The notes below the pieces were generated by a model that was not told the DNA's origin, did no database searches, and saw only the letters and a list, made by a program, of their open reading frames with translations. From assembly GCA_020426125.1 (NCBI GenBank), contig JAGQQQ010000610.1:1-5155 (forward strand): DNA of 5,155 bases. Direction: 5' to 3'. The position numbers were made by a program, and so were the translations under genes. The stretch comes from Planctomycetaceae bacterium (lineage in GTDB: Bacteria > Planctomycetota > Planctomycetia > Planctomycetales > Planctomycetaceae). Positions 1 to 5,155 of the stretch are shown here, in pieces (within the stretch, counting starts at the first letter, position 1; each line of letters begins with the position of its first letter).

Positions 1-14
1 GGTGACAAGTCACC
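1..14. repeat. Short palindrome at window edge, possible terminator of the propeller gene
   Basis: GGTGACAAGTCACC is a 6-bp inverted repeat around a central AA. As RNA it would fold as a 5-bp stem with a 4-base loop. It lies 18 nt past the stop codon of the leftmost minus-strand gene, where a terminator would be expected. The stem is short, and any U-tract or stem extension on the minus strand would fall outside the window, so the function is unproven. Confidence 0.25.
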
Positions 15-32
15 GCACTCCAAAGTCCCTCG

Positions 33-1529
33 TCACTCCGCTGTCGGAATCTCATTCAGCGTATAGTACGCCGCCTCATGAAGCAGAGGTGTTCCGGATT
101 GCGATCGAACGCCAAGGGCGTGGAGTTCGTGGACATGGCCGCGTTGCAGGCCGTCGATCTTGAGCGAGACGGAGAGACCATCTTCAGCGACTTCCGCGGC
201 CATGATCGTCGGCAGGGTCTGATCGACCTCGGGACTGCCGTAGCTGGACTGGTAAAGGTAGGTATAGGTTTCGATCTTATAGGAATCGGTGTTGGCAGCG
301 GCTTCCTTATCAACGGGCTCGGTAAAAGTGAGCAGAAAACCATTGGGCCGAGCCCGCATCTCGTGAATCTCAAACGGCACTTTTCCTGTCCAGTCGACCC
401 GTTCCACCGCGAAGTCTTTGTTGCCGCGTGAGCCCCAACCGCGATTCGTACCGCCGACGAACATGGCTCCCTGCGGCGTCATCTCGACCCCGAGCGTCCC
501 CGAGCCAAAGCCTTCTCGAAATGGGAAGCAGACTCCCTGCATTCGGCCATTGACCGTTTCGATAAAGACGCGCATGACCGTGCTGAAGGTCTGGTCGCCG
601 ACAAACATCTGGCCAGCAAAGGGGCCAAACTTTCCTTCCGTGGTATCACAAGCGATCCCGCTCGCGGACTGGCCCATCTTCTTGTAGGGGAACAACACGA
701 CGGGCGGATCGTATTTTGGAATCTTGTCCGCTTCGGCCATGAACCGGCTGCCCGATTCGGGTTCCTGGGGTTTTGGCCCCATCGCGGCCTTGGTCACTTC
801 CAGGTCATACCAGGAAAATCCCCCCGGATGGCCGACGAACCGTCCGGGCTTGAGGATCTTCAATCCCGAGGTCCCATTCCAGGGACCCTGATTGTCGGTG
901 TAGAAGATGTTGCCTTGGGCATCGCTGCCCATTCCCCCGGGGGACCGGATGCCGCTCGTGGTGGGGACCATCGTTCCATCTTTGTTGACGCGAACACACC
1001 ATCCACGAAATGGGACCTGGCTGGAGAACGACCCGGTCAAACAGAGAGTGACCCAGATATTCCCCTCAGGATCGAACTTCGAACCGAACGCGTATTCGTG
1101 GTAGTCGCCGGAAATTTCCCAGTTGTCGCTGACGACTTCGAATTCATCCGCCTTCCCATCTCCGTTGGTGTCGCGAATGCGCGAGACGTCGCAACGCTGA
1201 ACGACGTACAGCCAGCCATCCTTCTCCGCGAGACTGAGGACTTCGTGGAGGCCATGTGCGAAGCGGGAGAAGTGACTGGCGTCGACTTCCTTCGCGAACG
1301 GCTCCGAGATCATCCAGATCTCCCCGCGCCGCGAGGCGACGGCGACTTTCCCATCGGGCATCAATTGAAAGGAAGACGCCTCGAGCACGACGCCTTCGGG
1401 GACTTCGAAGCGTGTGATGGGATAATAATCGTCTTCGCTGGGCAACTCCTGGGCGACTGTCGGAGAAGCCGACAATACAAGGCACAGGGCGGGGAGTGCG
1501 AAGGCGTTAAAGAACAGTCCGTCTCTCAT
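33..1529 (-). CDS. Secreted beta-propeller (NHL/sorbosone dehydrogenase-like) protein with C-terminal Ig-like domain
   Basis: The protein has 498 residues. Residues 1-26 form a Sec-type signal peptide (hydrophobic F6-L19, likely cut after TVA at A26), so it should act outside the cytoplasmic membrane. Residues about 40-380 read as a beta-propeller of the large planctomycete family often annotated as PQQ-dependent sugar dehydrogenase, sorbosone dehydrogenase-like or 'membrane-bound dehydrogenase'. Landmarks are a calcium-loop-like D120-T-N122-G-D124-G-K-A-D128, SGDYHEYAFG (140-149), FRGWC (174-178), SPGG (196-199), TDNQGPWNG (211-219) and GHPGGFSWY (233-241). Residues about 384-494 look like an Ig-like beta-sandwich (LTFTEPVD, GHVHELH, LHEAAYYTLN). 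There is no CxxCH haem site, no HEAT-repeat region and no transmembrane anchor, unlike longer relatives, so it is a stand-alone propeller. Enzyme activity and cofactor cannot be assigned. The start is set by the signal peptide; no strong Shine-Dalgarno precedes it. It lies 98 bp downstream of the flavin reductase on the same strand. Confidence 0.9.
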   Translation of the reverse strand: MRDGLFFNAFALPALCLVLSASPTVAQELPSEDDYYPITRFEVPEGVVLEASSFQLMPDGKVAVASRRGEIWMISEPFAKEVDASHFSRFAHGLHEVLSLAEKDGWLYVVQRCDVSRIRDTNGDGKADEFEVVSDNWEISGDYHEYAFGSKFDPEGNIWVTLCLTGSFSSQVPFRGWCVRVNKDGTMVPTTSGIRSPGGMGSDAQGNIFYTDNQGPWNGTSGLKILKPGRFVGHPGGFSWYDLEVTKAAMGPKPQEPESGSRFMAEADKIPKYDPPVVLFPYKKMGQSASGIACDTTEGKFGPFAGQMFVGDQTFSTVMRVFIETVNGRMQGVCFPFREGFGSGTLGVEMTPQGAMFVGGTNRGWGSRGNKDFAVERVDWTGKVPFEIHEMRARPNGFLLTFTEPVDKEAAANTDSYKIETYTYLYQSSYGSPEVDQTLPTIMAAEVAEDGLSVSLKIDGLQRGHVHELHALGVRSQSGTPLLHEAAYYTLNEIPTAE

Positions 1530-1627
1530 GTGTCACTCGTTCTGGGAGCGATGCGAATAATCGGAGGTGATGGAAATCGACCACGAACAAACGGCAGGAT
1601 AGGAGACTGAGCCCCCGGTCGCTACGA
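1530..1627. other. Spacer between flavin reductase and propeller genes
   Basis: These 98 bp separate two minus-strand genes. I see no strong terminator, only a 4-bp stem (GTCG-CTA-CGAC, 1618-1628) overlapping the flavin reductase stop. There is no convincing promoter or Shine-Dalgarno before the propeller start; the nearest purine run is GAG about 6 nt away. Cotranscription of the two genes is possible but unproven. Confidence 0.4.
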
Positions 1628-2128
1628 CTAGTAGTTGAAGCCGTTCTTGCGGATATGGACGAATGGCCTCTCGGTCGCCAGCCGATCCTTTGATGCGGCG
1701 GCAGTCACTTCGACAGCGTAGACAATGTGATCGCCGGCTGCCACGCTGCCCACGGGGCGACCCTCAATCCACCCGATGGAATCCTTCAAGGCCGGGACAC
1801 CAAGCGGCGTGCGTTCGACTTCGACTCCTTCGAACGCGTTCTCGCCGGGATCGAACCCCTTCCCAAAGTGGGAAAACAGATTGACCTGTGCCTCCCCGAC
1901 AATGCTGACCGCCAGCGGTTGGCCGGCCCGGAGCCAGTCGTTGAGGTACCGCTTTGCATTCACGGCGACTGTCAACATCGGGGGATCGAACGCCGCTTGT
2001 TGAACCCAACTGGCCAGCATTCCCGTTTCCTGCCCGTCTCCACTCAGGGACGTGAGAATAAACACTCCGCTGGGGAGCCGTCCTAAGACGGGGGCAATCG
2101 TCGTTTTCAAGTCATCGGAGATCGGCAT
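1628..2128 (-). CDS. Flavin reductase-like FMN-binding domain protein
   Basis: The 166-residue product matches the flavin reductase-like family (split-barrel FMN-binding fold, PF01613 type). The family binds FMN and either reduces flavin with NAD(P)H for a partner oxygenase or acts as an electron-transfer module. Visible signatures are the N-terminal LGRLPSGVFILTS (15-27), the flavin-binding strand GMLASWVQQAAFDPPMLTVAV (36-56), GDHIVYAVEV (132-141) and the C-terminal PFVHIRKNGFNY. The GMLASWVQQ form resembles reductase domains that are fused to flavodiiron proteins elsewhere, but no flavodiiron domain is present here. No signal peptide is seen, so it should be cytoplasmic. I chose the ATG at 2128 because homology-like sequence begins there and the length fits the family. 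The frame stays open upstream to an ATG at 2464, but those 112 codons do not resemble the family. A run of seven Cs abuts the ATG and no good Shine-Dalgarno is present. The physiological partner is unknown. Confidence 0.88.
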   Translation of the reverse strand: MPISDDLKTTIAPVLGRLPSGVFILTSLSGDGQETGMLASWVQQAAFDPPMLTVAVNAKRYLNDWLRAGQPLAVSIVGEAQVNLFSHFGKGFDPGENAFEGVEVERTPLGVPALKDSIGWIEGRPVGSVAAGDHIVYAVEVTAAASKDRLATERPFVHIRKNGFNY

Positions 2129-2505
2129 GGGGGGGCAACTCTTTGAGGCTGGAAATTCGTCGGTTTCGTGATCGCTGAAGAAGGGACTCGCTACACCACT
2201 CTCACCCGGGGAATCCCCGAGAGCGGCGCGCTCCTCGTCCGCATGATAGAGAAGGAGAGCAGCCGTACCACGTTCGCGACCCGCAATTTCGGAACGACCG
2301 TCAATTTGGGAGAAGTCACATGGCCGAGCGTTGCAAAATGGAAACGGAGAATCCGTATTCACGAAATCTTCGCGATCCGTGTGATAGGAAACTTGAGGAA
2401 AGTTTTCACATTTCGCTGAAAAGACACTTCGATTGGAATCGAACACGTCAGCGACTCCCCTCAACCTGTCCGCGTTTTTCCAGCGGCGAAGTACGAGTTT
2501 CGAAC
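2129..2505. other. Divergent intergenic region between flavin reductase and small basic protein
   Basis: This 377-bp stretch separates genes transcribed outward in both directions, so it should hold both promoters. Several frames are open across it, but none gives a recognisable protein. It contains a 16-bp dyad at 2428-2443 and a weaker inverted repeat AAACTT-GAGGA-AAGTTT at 2389-2405. I found no -35/-10 pair good enough to annotate in either direction. Confidence 0.5.
2428..2443. promoter_or_regulatory. 16-bp dyad, candidate operator
   Basis: TTCGATTGGAATCGAA is a perfect 7-bp inverted repeat around a central GG. It lies 62 bp upstream of the ATG of the small plus-strand gene and about 300 bp upstream of the flavin reductase start. 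The size and symmetry suit a dimeric transcription factor. The 2-base centre disfavours an RNA hairpin. Binding is inferred from symmetry and position only. Confidence 0.3.
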
Positions 2506-2724
2506 ATGATTCAGGCGAGCCCCTCTGCGAAGAAAGTCACCAGGAAGAAGCCACGAACCCCCAGCAAGCGGGAAATTGAAGCCGCCTGCCAAGAAGTTCA
2601 GAGTGGCTGGTCGAAAACCGAAAAACGGAAGCGTCGCGTTGCTCGACGCGTCGACGAAGCGGACCCGCAATTTCTGGCACATTTGAAATTCATTCAGATG
2701 CTGATTGCTGGCCAAACGCGTTAA
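2506..2724 (+). CDS. Small highly basic hypothetical protein
   Basis: The 72-residue protein has a disordered Lys/Arg/Pro-rich N-terminus (residues 1-20, with KKVTRKKPRTPSKRE). A probable helical segment of about 50 residues follows, containing EIEAACQEVQSGWSKTEK and then RKRRVARRV. The C-terminal part is more hydrophobic (FLAHLKFIQMLIAG). The pattern of a helix, 'GWS..E..KR' and a basic stretch resembles short uncharacterised planctomycete proteins, but I cannot name a family. The charge would suit nucleic-acid or other polyanion binding; that is inference. The frame is open back to an ATG at 2320, giving 134 residues. I preferred the ATG at 2506 because the protein-like, low-cysteine composition begins there. 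No clear Shine-Dalgarno precedes either start. It is divergent from the flavin reductase and convergent with the oxidoreductase. Confidence 0.65.
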   Translation: MIQASPSAKKVTRKKPRTPSKREIEAACQEVQSGWSKTEKRKRRVARRVDEADPQFLAHLKFIQMLIAGQTR

Positions 2725-2753
2725 CCTGAATTGCGCACTCCGTTGACACTGAA

Positions 2754-2812
2754 ACGCCTCCGCGTGGGTAAAAGTTGTTAGTAGAACATGACTTCTACAG
2801 CACGCGAGGCGT
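2754..2812 (+). other. Nested imperfect hairpin downstream of the small basic gene
   Basis: The left arm ACGCCTCCGCGTG (2754-2766) pairs with CACGCGAGGCGT (2801-2812), leaving one bulged C. Inside the loop, GTAGAA (2781-2786) and TTCTAC (2793-2798) form a second 6-bp stem around CATGAC. It begins 29 nt after the stop codon of the small gene. No U-tract follows on the plus strand, so it is not a classical intrinsic terminator. It could still protect a transcript 3' end, slow transcription or act as a regulatory RNA element. Confidence 0.5.
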
Positions 2813-3015
2813 CCTATGGATGAGACAGGGTGTCCGCGGCAGTTGGAACTCTGTGAGGTCAATCGGCAGCAGGTGACTGTCACTTTTGACGGCGAGAGAT
2901 GCGAACTGGGGCAGGATCCACGGCGAACACTCCCCGCAGATCAAACGCTTTTTGGTCGAATCGTCGTCATTCCCTCCTCACGATTCAAGCATTTCCTCGA
3001 CAGCGCAAGAAAGCA

Positions 3016-3037
3016 GTCCGTCAGTTTTCTGACGGAC
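3016..3037 (-). terminator. Probable Rho-independent terminator of the oxidoreductase gene
   Basis: GTCCGTCAG and CTGACGGAC form a perfect 9-bp stem around a 4-base loop (AAAA on the minus strand). It starts 36 nt after the oxidoreductase stop codon. On the minus strand the stem is followed by TGCTTTCTTGC, a modest U-rich tract. Stem quality and position make a terminator the best reading; the imperfect U-tract lowers confidence. Confidence 0.65.
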
Positions 3038-3073
3038 CGCCATTTTGGTTATTCGAATTGCCTTGGGAGCGAA

Positions 3074-4657
3074 TTACACGTCGACCCCGAAGTCCGCTTC
3101 TGGCGTTGCATCGCTTTCGAAATCAAACCATTCCGGTTTGAATTCAATGTACTTGTGCTGATCCATCGCGATATTTGCGGTCAAGGCCATGATGGCGTCG
3201 GCCATCGCAACGACTCCGTTGCATCGGAGACCGCCTTCTTTGGGAGGCCGCGGCTGGCCCCCCGGCCAATAGTCAGAGCCGTGATTGCGGATCGCGTAAC
3301 AGAAATGCTCCATCTCTTCCGTATACCCACGGCTGACATTCGAGGCCCAGTCTGGTCCCCCACCCGATGCCGCCTTGGGACCGGAAGTGGTTTCGTAGGC
3401 TTCAAGGACTGGACCGCCGCCTGTGGTCGTTCCGGAAATCACCCAGAGACGTTGATCGGGACCTCCCCCCTGGCTCCCCCGCCCTTCTTCCTTCCAGAGC
3501 ATGGCTTCTTTTTCGGTCTTCATAAAGAGTGTGCCACGGCTGCCATAAACGAGTTCGCCATAGGGCTCGAACTTATTGGTATTGATGGACGAGTAGGTCA
3601 CGATGGCTTTATCCCGATCGTTCTGCTCGAAGTGAGTGCCCGGAAACTCGAAGGTGACGTAGATGTGGTCATCGATCTCGCGATCGTCATCCCATTTGTC
3701 CTTGGGGCCGACGCCAGGGATTCCGTAAAAGTTTTTACCCCCGTAACCGCTCACGGCCAATGGATGCACCTTCCCCAGGAAGATACTCGCGGCGTCCATC
3801 TGATGGCTCCCCAGTTCGGCCATCAGCCCCCCACCGGTGGAGTTGTACAACCGCCAATTGATGAGGTGGTTCAGTGAATCAAATTTGAAAGCTTTCAGAT
3901 CGGCATCCTTCAACCCCTTGTCGGCGCTGGGAATCCCTTTCTGCCAACTGTCACTGTTGGGGAAACTGTTGTTCCGATGCCATTGAGCCCGGATGTATTT
4001 CACGTCCCCAACGAGACCGCTCTGAACGAGGCTATTGGCATTGTGGTAGAGAACGCTGTAGTGACGCTGGTGACCGACCGCGAGGAGCAAGTTGTTTTTC
4101 TTGGCGGTGCGGATCATCTCCTTGCAGGACTGGACGGTCCGGGCCATGAGTTTTTCGGTGAGAACATGCAGGCCACTCTCCAGGCAATCGATGGCGATGG
4201 GAGCATGCGTCACGAGCGGAGTGGCAATGACCACGGCCTCGATGCCGAGCCGCTTGGCATTGTCCAACAATTCTTTGTGGCTGTTAAAGACTTCGATCTT
4301 GGACGCTTTGTCGGCGCCGAGTTTCTTAATCAGCCCCATTCGGACTTCGTTGCCATCCCCCCGAAAGGCCCGCTCCCGGTTCGATGGCCGCAAATCGGCG
4401 ATTGCGACGACGTTCATATACTTTGGGGGATGCTCGTTGAGCAGGATATTGCCCTCGTCCCCCGTACCAATAAATGCCACTCGAACGGGATCCGCTTCGA
4501 GCTCTTTATACCCGAAGTACGCCGCTCCGAGTCCGATTCCTCCTGCGGCAGCGGCCTTGATGGCTTCTCTGCGGGTCATGTCAGCCCCAGCGACGGCTTC
4601 CACAGCTCCGGAGAAGTTCTGCTTTCCGATCAGTTCCTGTTCCGGTGTGAGTACCAT
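3074..4657 (-). CDS. Gfo/Idh/MocA family oxidoreductase with twin-arginine leader
   Basis: The 527-residue protein begins with a polar N-region, then TRREAIK (R29-R30) and a mild hydrophobic stretch (A35-F48). This is a twin-arginine leader, so the protein is probably exported folded with its nucleotide bound, or anchored. The Rossmann domain starts at PVRVAFIGTGDEGN, with the dinucleotide loop G64-x-G66-x-x-G69 and the strand VVAIAD (83-88). VVIATPLVTHAPIAI (142-156) and VLTEKLMA follow; E168-K169 is the family EK(P) site with Leu in place of Pro. The C-terminal substrate/oligomerisation domain includes HRNNSFPNSDSW, the GGG...ELGSHQMD element (275-288, H285 likely catalytic), and a glycine-rich stretch before GYTEEMEHFCYAIR. 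Family members oxidise or reduce sugars and related polyols with NAD(P), but the substrate cannot be read here. The start is supported by AAGAGG at 4664-4669, 6 nt before the ATG. The TPEQELIG opening is typical of planctomycete members. The gene stands alone; a terminator hairpin follows it. Confidence 0.93.
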   Translation of the reverse strand: MVLTPEQELIGKQNFSGAVEAVAGADMTRREAIKAAAAGGIGLGAAYFGYKELEADPVRVAFIGTGDEGNILLNEHPPKYMNVVAIADLRPSNRERAFRGDGNEVRMGLIKKLGADKASKIEVFNSHKELLDNAKRLGIEAVVIATPLVTHAPIAIDCLESGLHVLTEKLMARTVQSCKEMIRTAKKNNLLLAVGHQRHYSVLYHNANSLVQSGLVGDVKYIRAQWHRNNSFPNSDSWQKGIPSADKGLKDADLKAFKFDSLNHLINWRLYNSTGGGLMAELGSHQMDAASIFLGKVHPLAVSGYGGKNFYGIPGVGPKDKWDDDREIDDHIYVTFEFPGTHFEQNDRDKAIVTYSSINTNKFEPYGELVYGSRGTLFMKTEKEAMLWKEEGRGSQGGGPDQRLWVISGTTTGGGPVLEAYETTSGPKAASGGGPDWASNVSRGYTEEMEHFCYAIRNHGSDYWPGGQPRPPKEGGLRCNGVVAMADAIMALTANIAMDQHKYIEFKPEWFDFESDATPEADFGVDV

Positions 4658-4781
4658 ACTTCGCCTCTTGGTCGGTGGAATCGATAACGTTGATGAGTCG
4701 GGGAAATCGCCAAATGCAGATCACGTCATCACTTGTGACAACGCTGAGCGTGTATGCCGACTCGCGGCTCTGTCTTTCCAT
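4581..4781 (-). other. Possible short upstream ORF overlapping the oxidoreductase start
   Basis: An ATG at 4781 is preceded by GGAGAG (4788-4793) with a 6-nt spacing, a better ribosome site than those of the flavin reductase and propeller genes. The frame encodes 66 residues and runs 77 nt into the oxidoreductase gene in a different frame. The first ~44 residues (for example SVVTSDDVICIWRFP) look protein-like; the rest is a shadow of the oxidoreductase N-terminus. It resembles no family I know. It may be a translated leader ORF or chance. Confidence 0.2.
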
Positions 4782-5155
4782 GGATGACTCTCCATATTCT
4801 TGCAGCTTTTCAAGGAAATAAAAGCCGATTCTTTTTCCAAAAATCGATTCGCGAGATCAGAAGTCACAAATCGCCGTGATCCTGGGTTTTGGCGATGGCG
4901 GCGCGGTGGGAATGGTCTTGTCCCATCGCGGCCATTTTCCCTAGCATTCAACGCACTTCCGGAGAACTTGAGTGGTTTTTCCCGTTTTTCCCGGAACGAT
5001 GTAACTACAGACGATGGGGAGACTTTGCGAGTGTCGTGAGTCGCACGCGGTAATCGCAAGTTCGGCCATCACCTCCCCAACTGGCAAGGATGCCGACAAT
5101 GACATTTCGGAATTCCCCGCGCGGAACCACTCCTCCATCGTTGCAGAAGCTGACT
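4658..5155. other. Upstream region of the oxidoreductase gene, no secure gene
   Basis: This 498-bp stretch should contain the oxidoreductase promoter. I see AT-rich sequence at 4800-4850, an AATCGATT palindrome at 4842-4849, and a directly repeated TTTTTCCCG at 4976-4993. The best promoter-like pair on the minus strand, TTGTCA-17 bp-TGCATT at about 4712-4740, has a poor -10 and is not called. Short frames on both strands give no recognisable protein. At the right edge both strands have frames that leave the window. Confidence 0.45.

Larger units (their letters stand above)
2725..3073. other. Convergent intergenic region with two RNA hairpins
   Basis: This 349-bp stretch lies between the plus-strand small gene and the end of the minus-strand oxidoreductase. 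It contains the nested hairpin at 2754-2812, a small palindrome GTGACTGTCAC at 2873-2883 and the terminator-like hairpin at 3016-3037. A plus-strand frame opens at an ATG at 2816 and runs antisense through much of the oxidoreductase. I treat that frame as non-coding, because it mirrors the codon structure of a well-supported gene and resembles no known protein. Confidence 0.5.

Noticed and set aside
828..1610. Plus-strand open frame of 260 codons
   Set aside because: It is antisense to the propeller gene, which has a signal peptide and family motifs; the plus-strand translation has none.
2743..2774. TTGACA at 2743-2748 as a -35 box with TAAAAG downstream
   Set aside because: The spacing is 20 bp and the -10 is poor, and the left arm of a hairpin occupies the spacer.
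2461..2883. Minus-strand open frame of 140 codons
   Set aside because: It is antisense to the small basic gene and crosses the nested hairpin. It has many Cys and no recognisable motif.
2816..3877. Plus-strand open frame of 353 codons
   Set aside because: About three quarters of it is antisense to the strongly supported oxidoreductase gene, it runs through the terminator hairpin at 3016-3037, and the translation shows no domain I recognise. Only its start-site context is kept as a finding.
33..4657. The three minus-strand genes as a single pathway operon
   Set aside because: A plus-strand gene, a terminator-like hairpin and about 950 bp separate the oxidoreductase from the flavin reductase. 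Only the flavin reductase and propeller genes could share a transcript.
3977..4687. Plus-strand open frame of 236 codons, and an overlapping one at 4092-4787
   Set aside because: Both are antisense to the Rossmann domain of the oxidoreductase and show compositions typical of shadow frames.
4712..4740. Promoter-like TTGTCA-17 bp-TGCATT on the minus strand
   Set aside because: The -35 matches 5 of 6 consensus bases but the -10 only 3 of 6, and planctomycete promoter consensus is too poorly defined to call it.
4976..4993. Tandem TTTTTCCCG x2
   Set aside because: Only two 9-bp copies are present, too short and simple to call a repeat family or binding array.
4721..5059. Minus-strand open frame of 112 codons upstream of the oxidoreductase
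   Set aside because: The Arg/Ser-rich translation resembles no family and the start lacks a ribosome site. Overlapping frames on both strands are equally open.

Overview
The window most likely comes from a planctomycete (phylum Planctomycetota). That rests on three family recognitions made by eye, without a database search. The first is an exported beta-propeller protein with the SGDYHEYAFG, FRGWC and SPGG...TDNQGPWNG blocks. The second is a Gfo/Idh/MocA oxidoreductase with a twin-arginine leader and the GTGDEG and EKLMA motifs. The third is a short, very basic orphan protein of a kind often seen in that phylum. Genes are widely spaced and face different ways, and two of the three larger genes lack a clear Shine-Dalgarno sequence, which is also common there.

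Layout from left to right. At 1-32 there is a short palindrome just past the end of the propeller gene. The secreted propeller protein occupies 33-1529 (minus). After a 98-bp gap comes a 166-residue flavin reductase-like FMN-binding protein at 1628-2128 (minus). A 377-bp divergent intergenic region (2129-2505) holds a 16-bp dyad. A 72-residue basic protein follows at 2506-2724 (plus). A convergent intergenic region (2725-3073) holds a nested hairpin and a good candidate intrinsic terminator. The TAT-leader oxidoreductase occupies 3074-4657 (minus). The remaining 498 bp (4658-5155) hold no secure gene, only a possible short upstream ORF overlapping the oxidoreductase start and ambiguous open frames running off the right edge.

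Functionally, the propeller protein and the oxidoreductase are both predicted to be exported and belong to families that planctomycetes carry in many copies, usually linked by inference to sugar or polysaccharide metabolism. The flavin reductase is cytoplasmic and may share a transcript with the propeller gene, but nothing in the sequence shows a joint pathway. I see no mobile element, CRISPR array, RNA gene, defence locus or clearly new multigene system. The most unusual signals are small: a hairpin whose 3' arm contains a ribosome-binding site, a dyad between divergent genes, and an SD-equipped ORF overlapping the oxidoreductase start.
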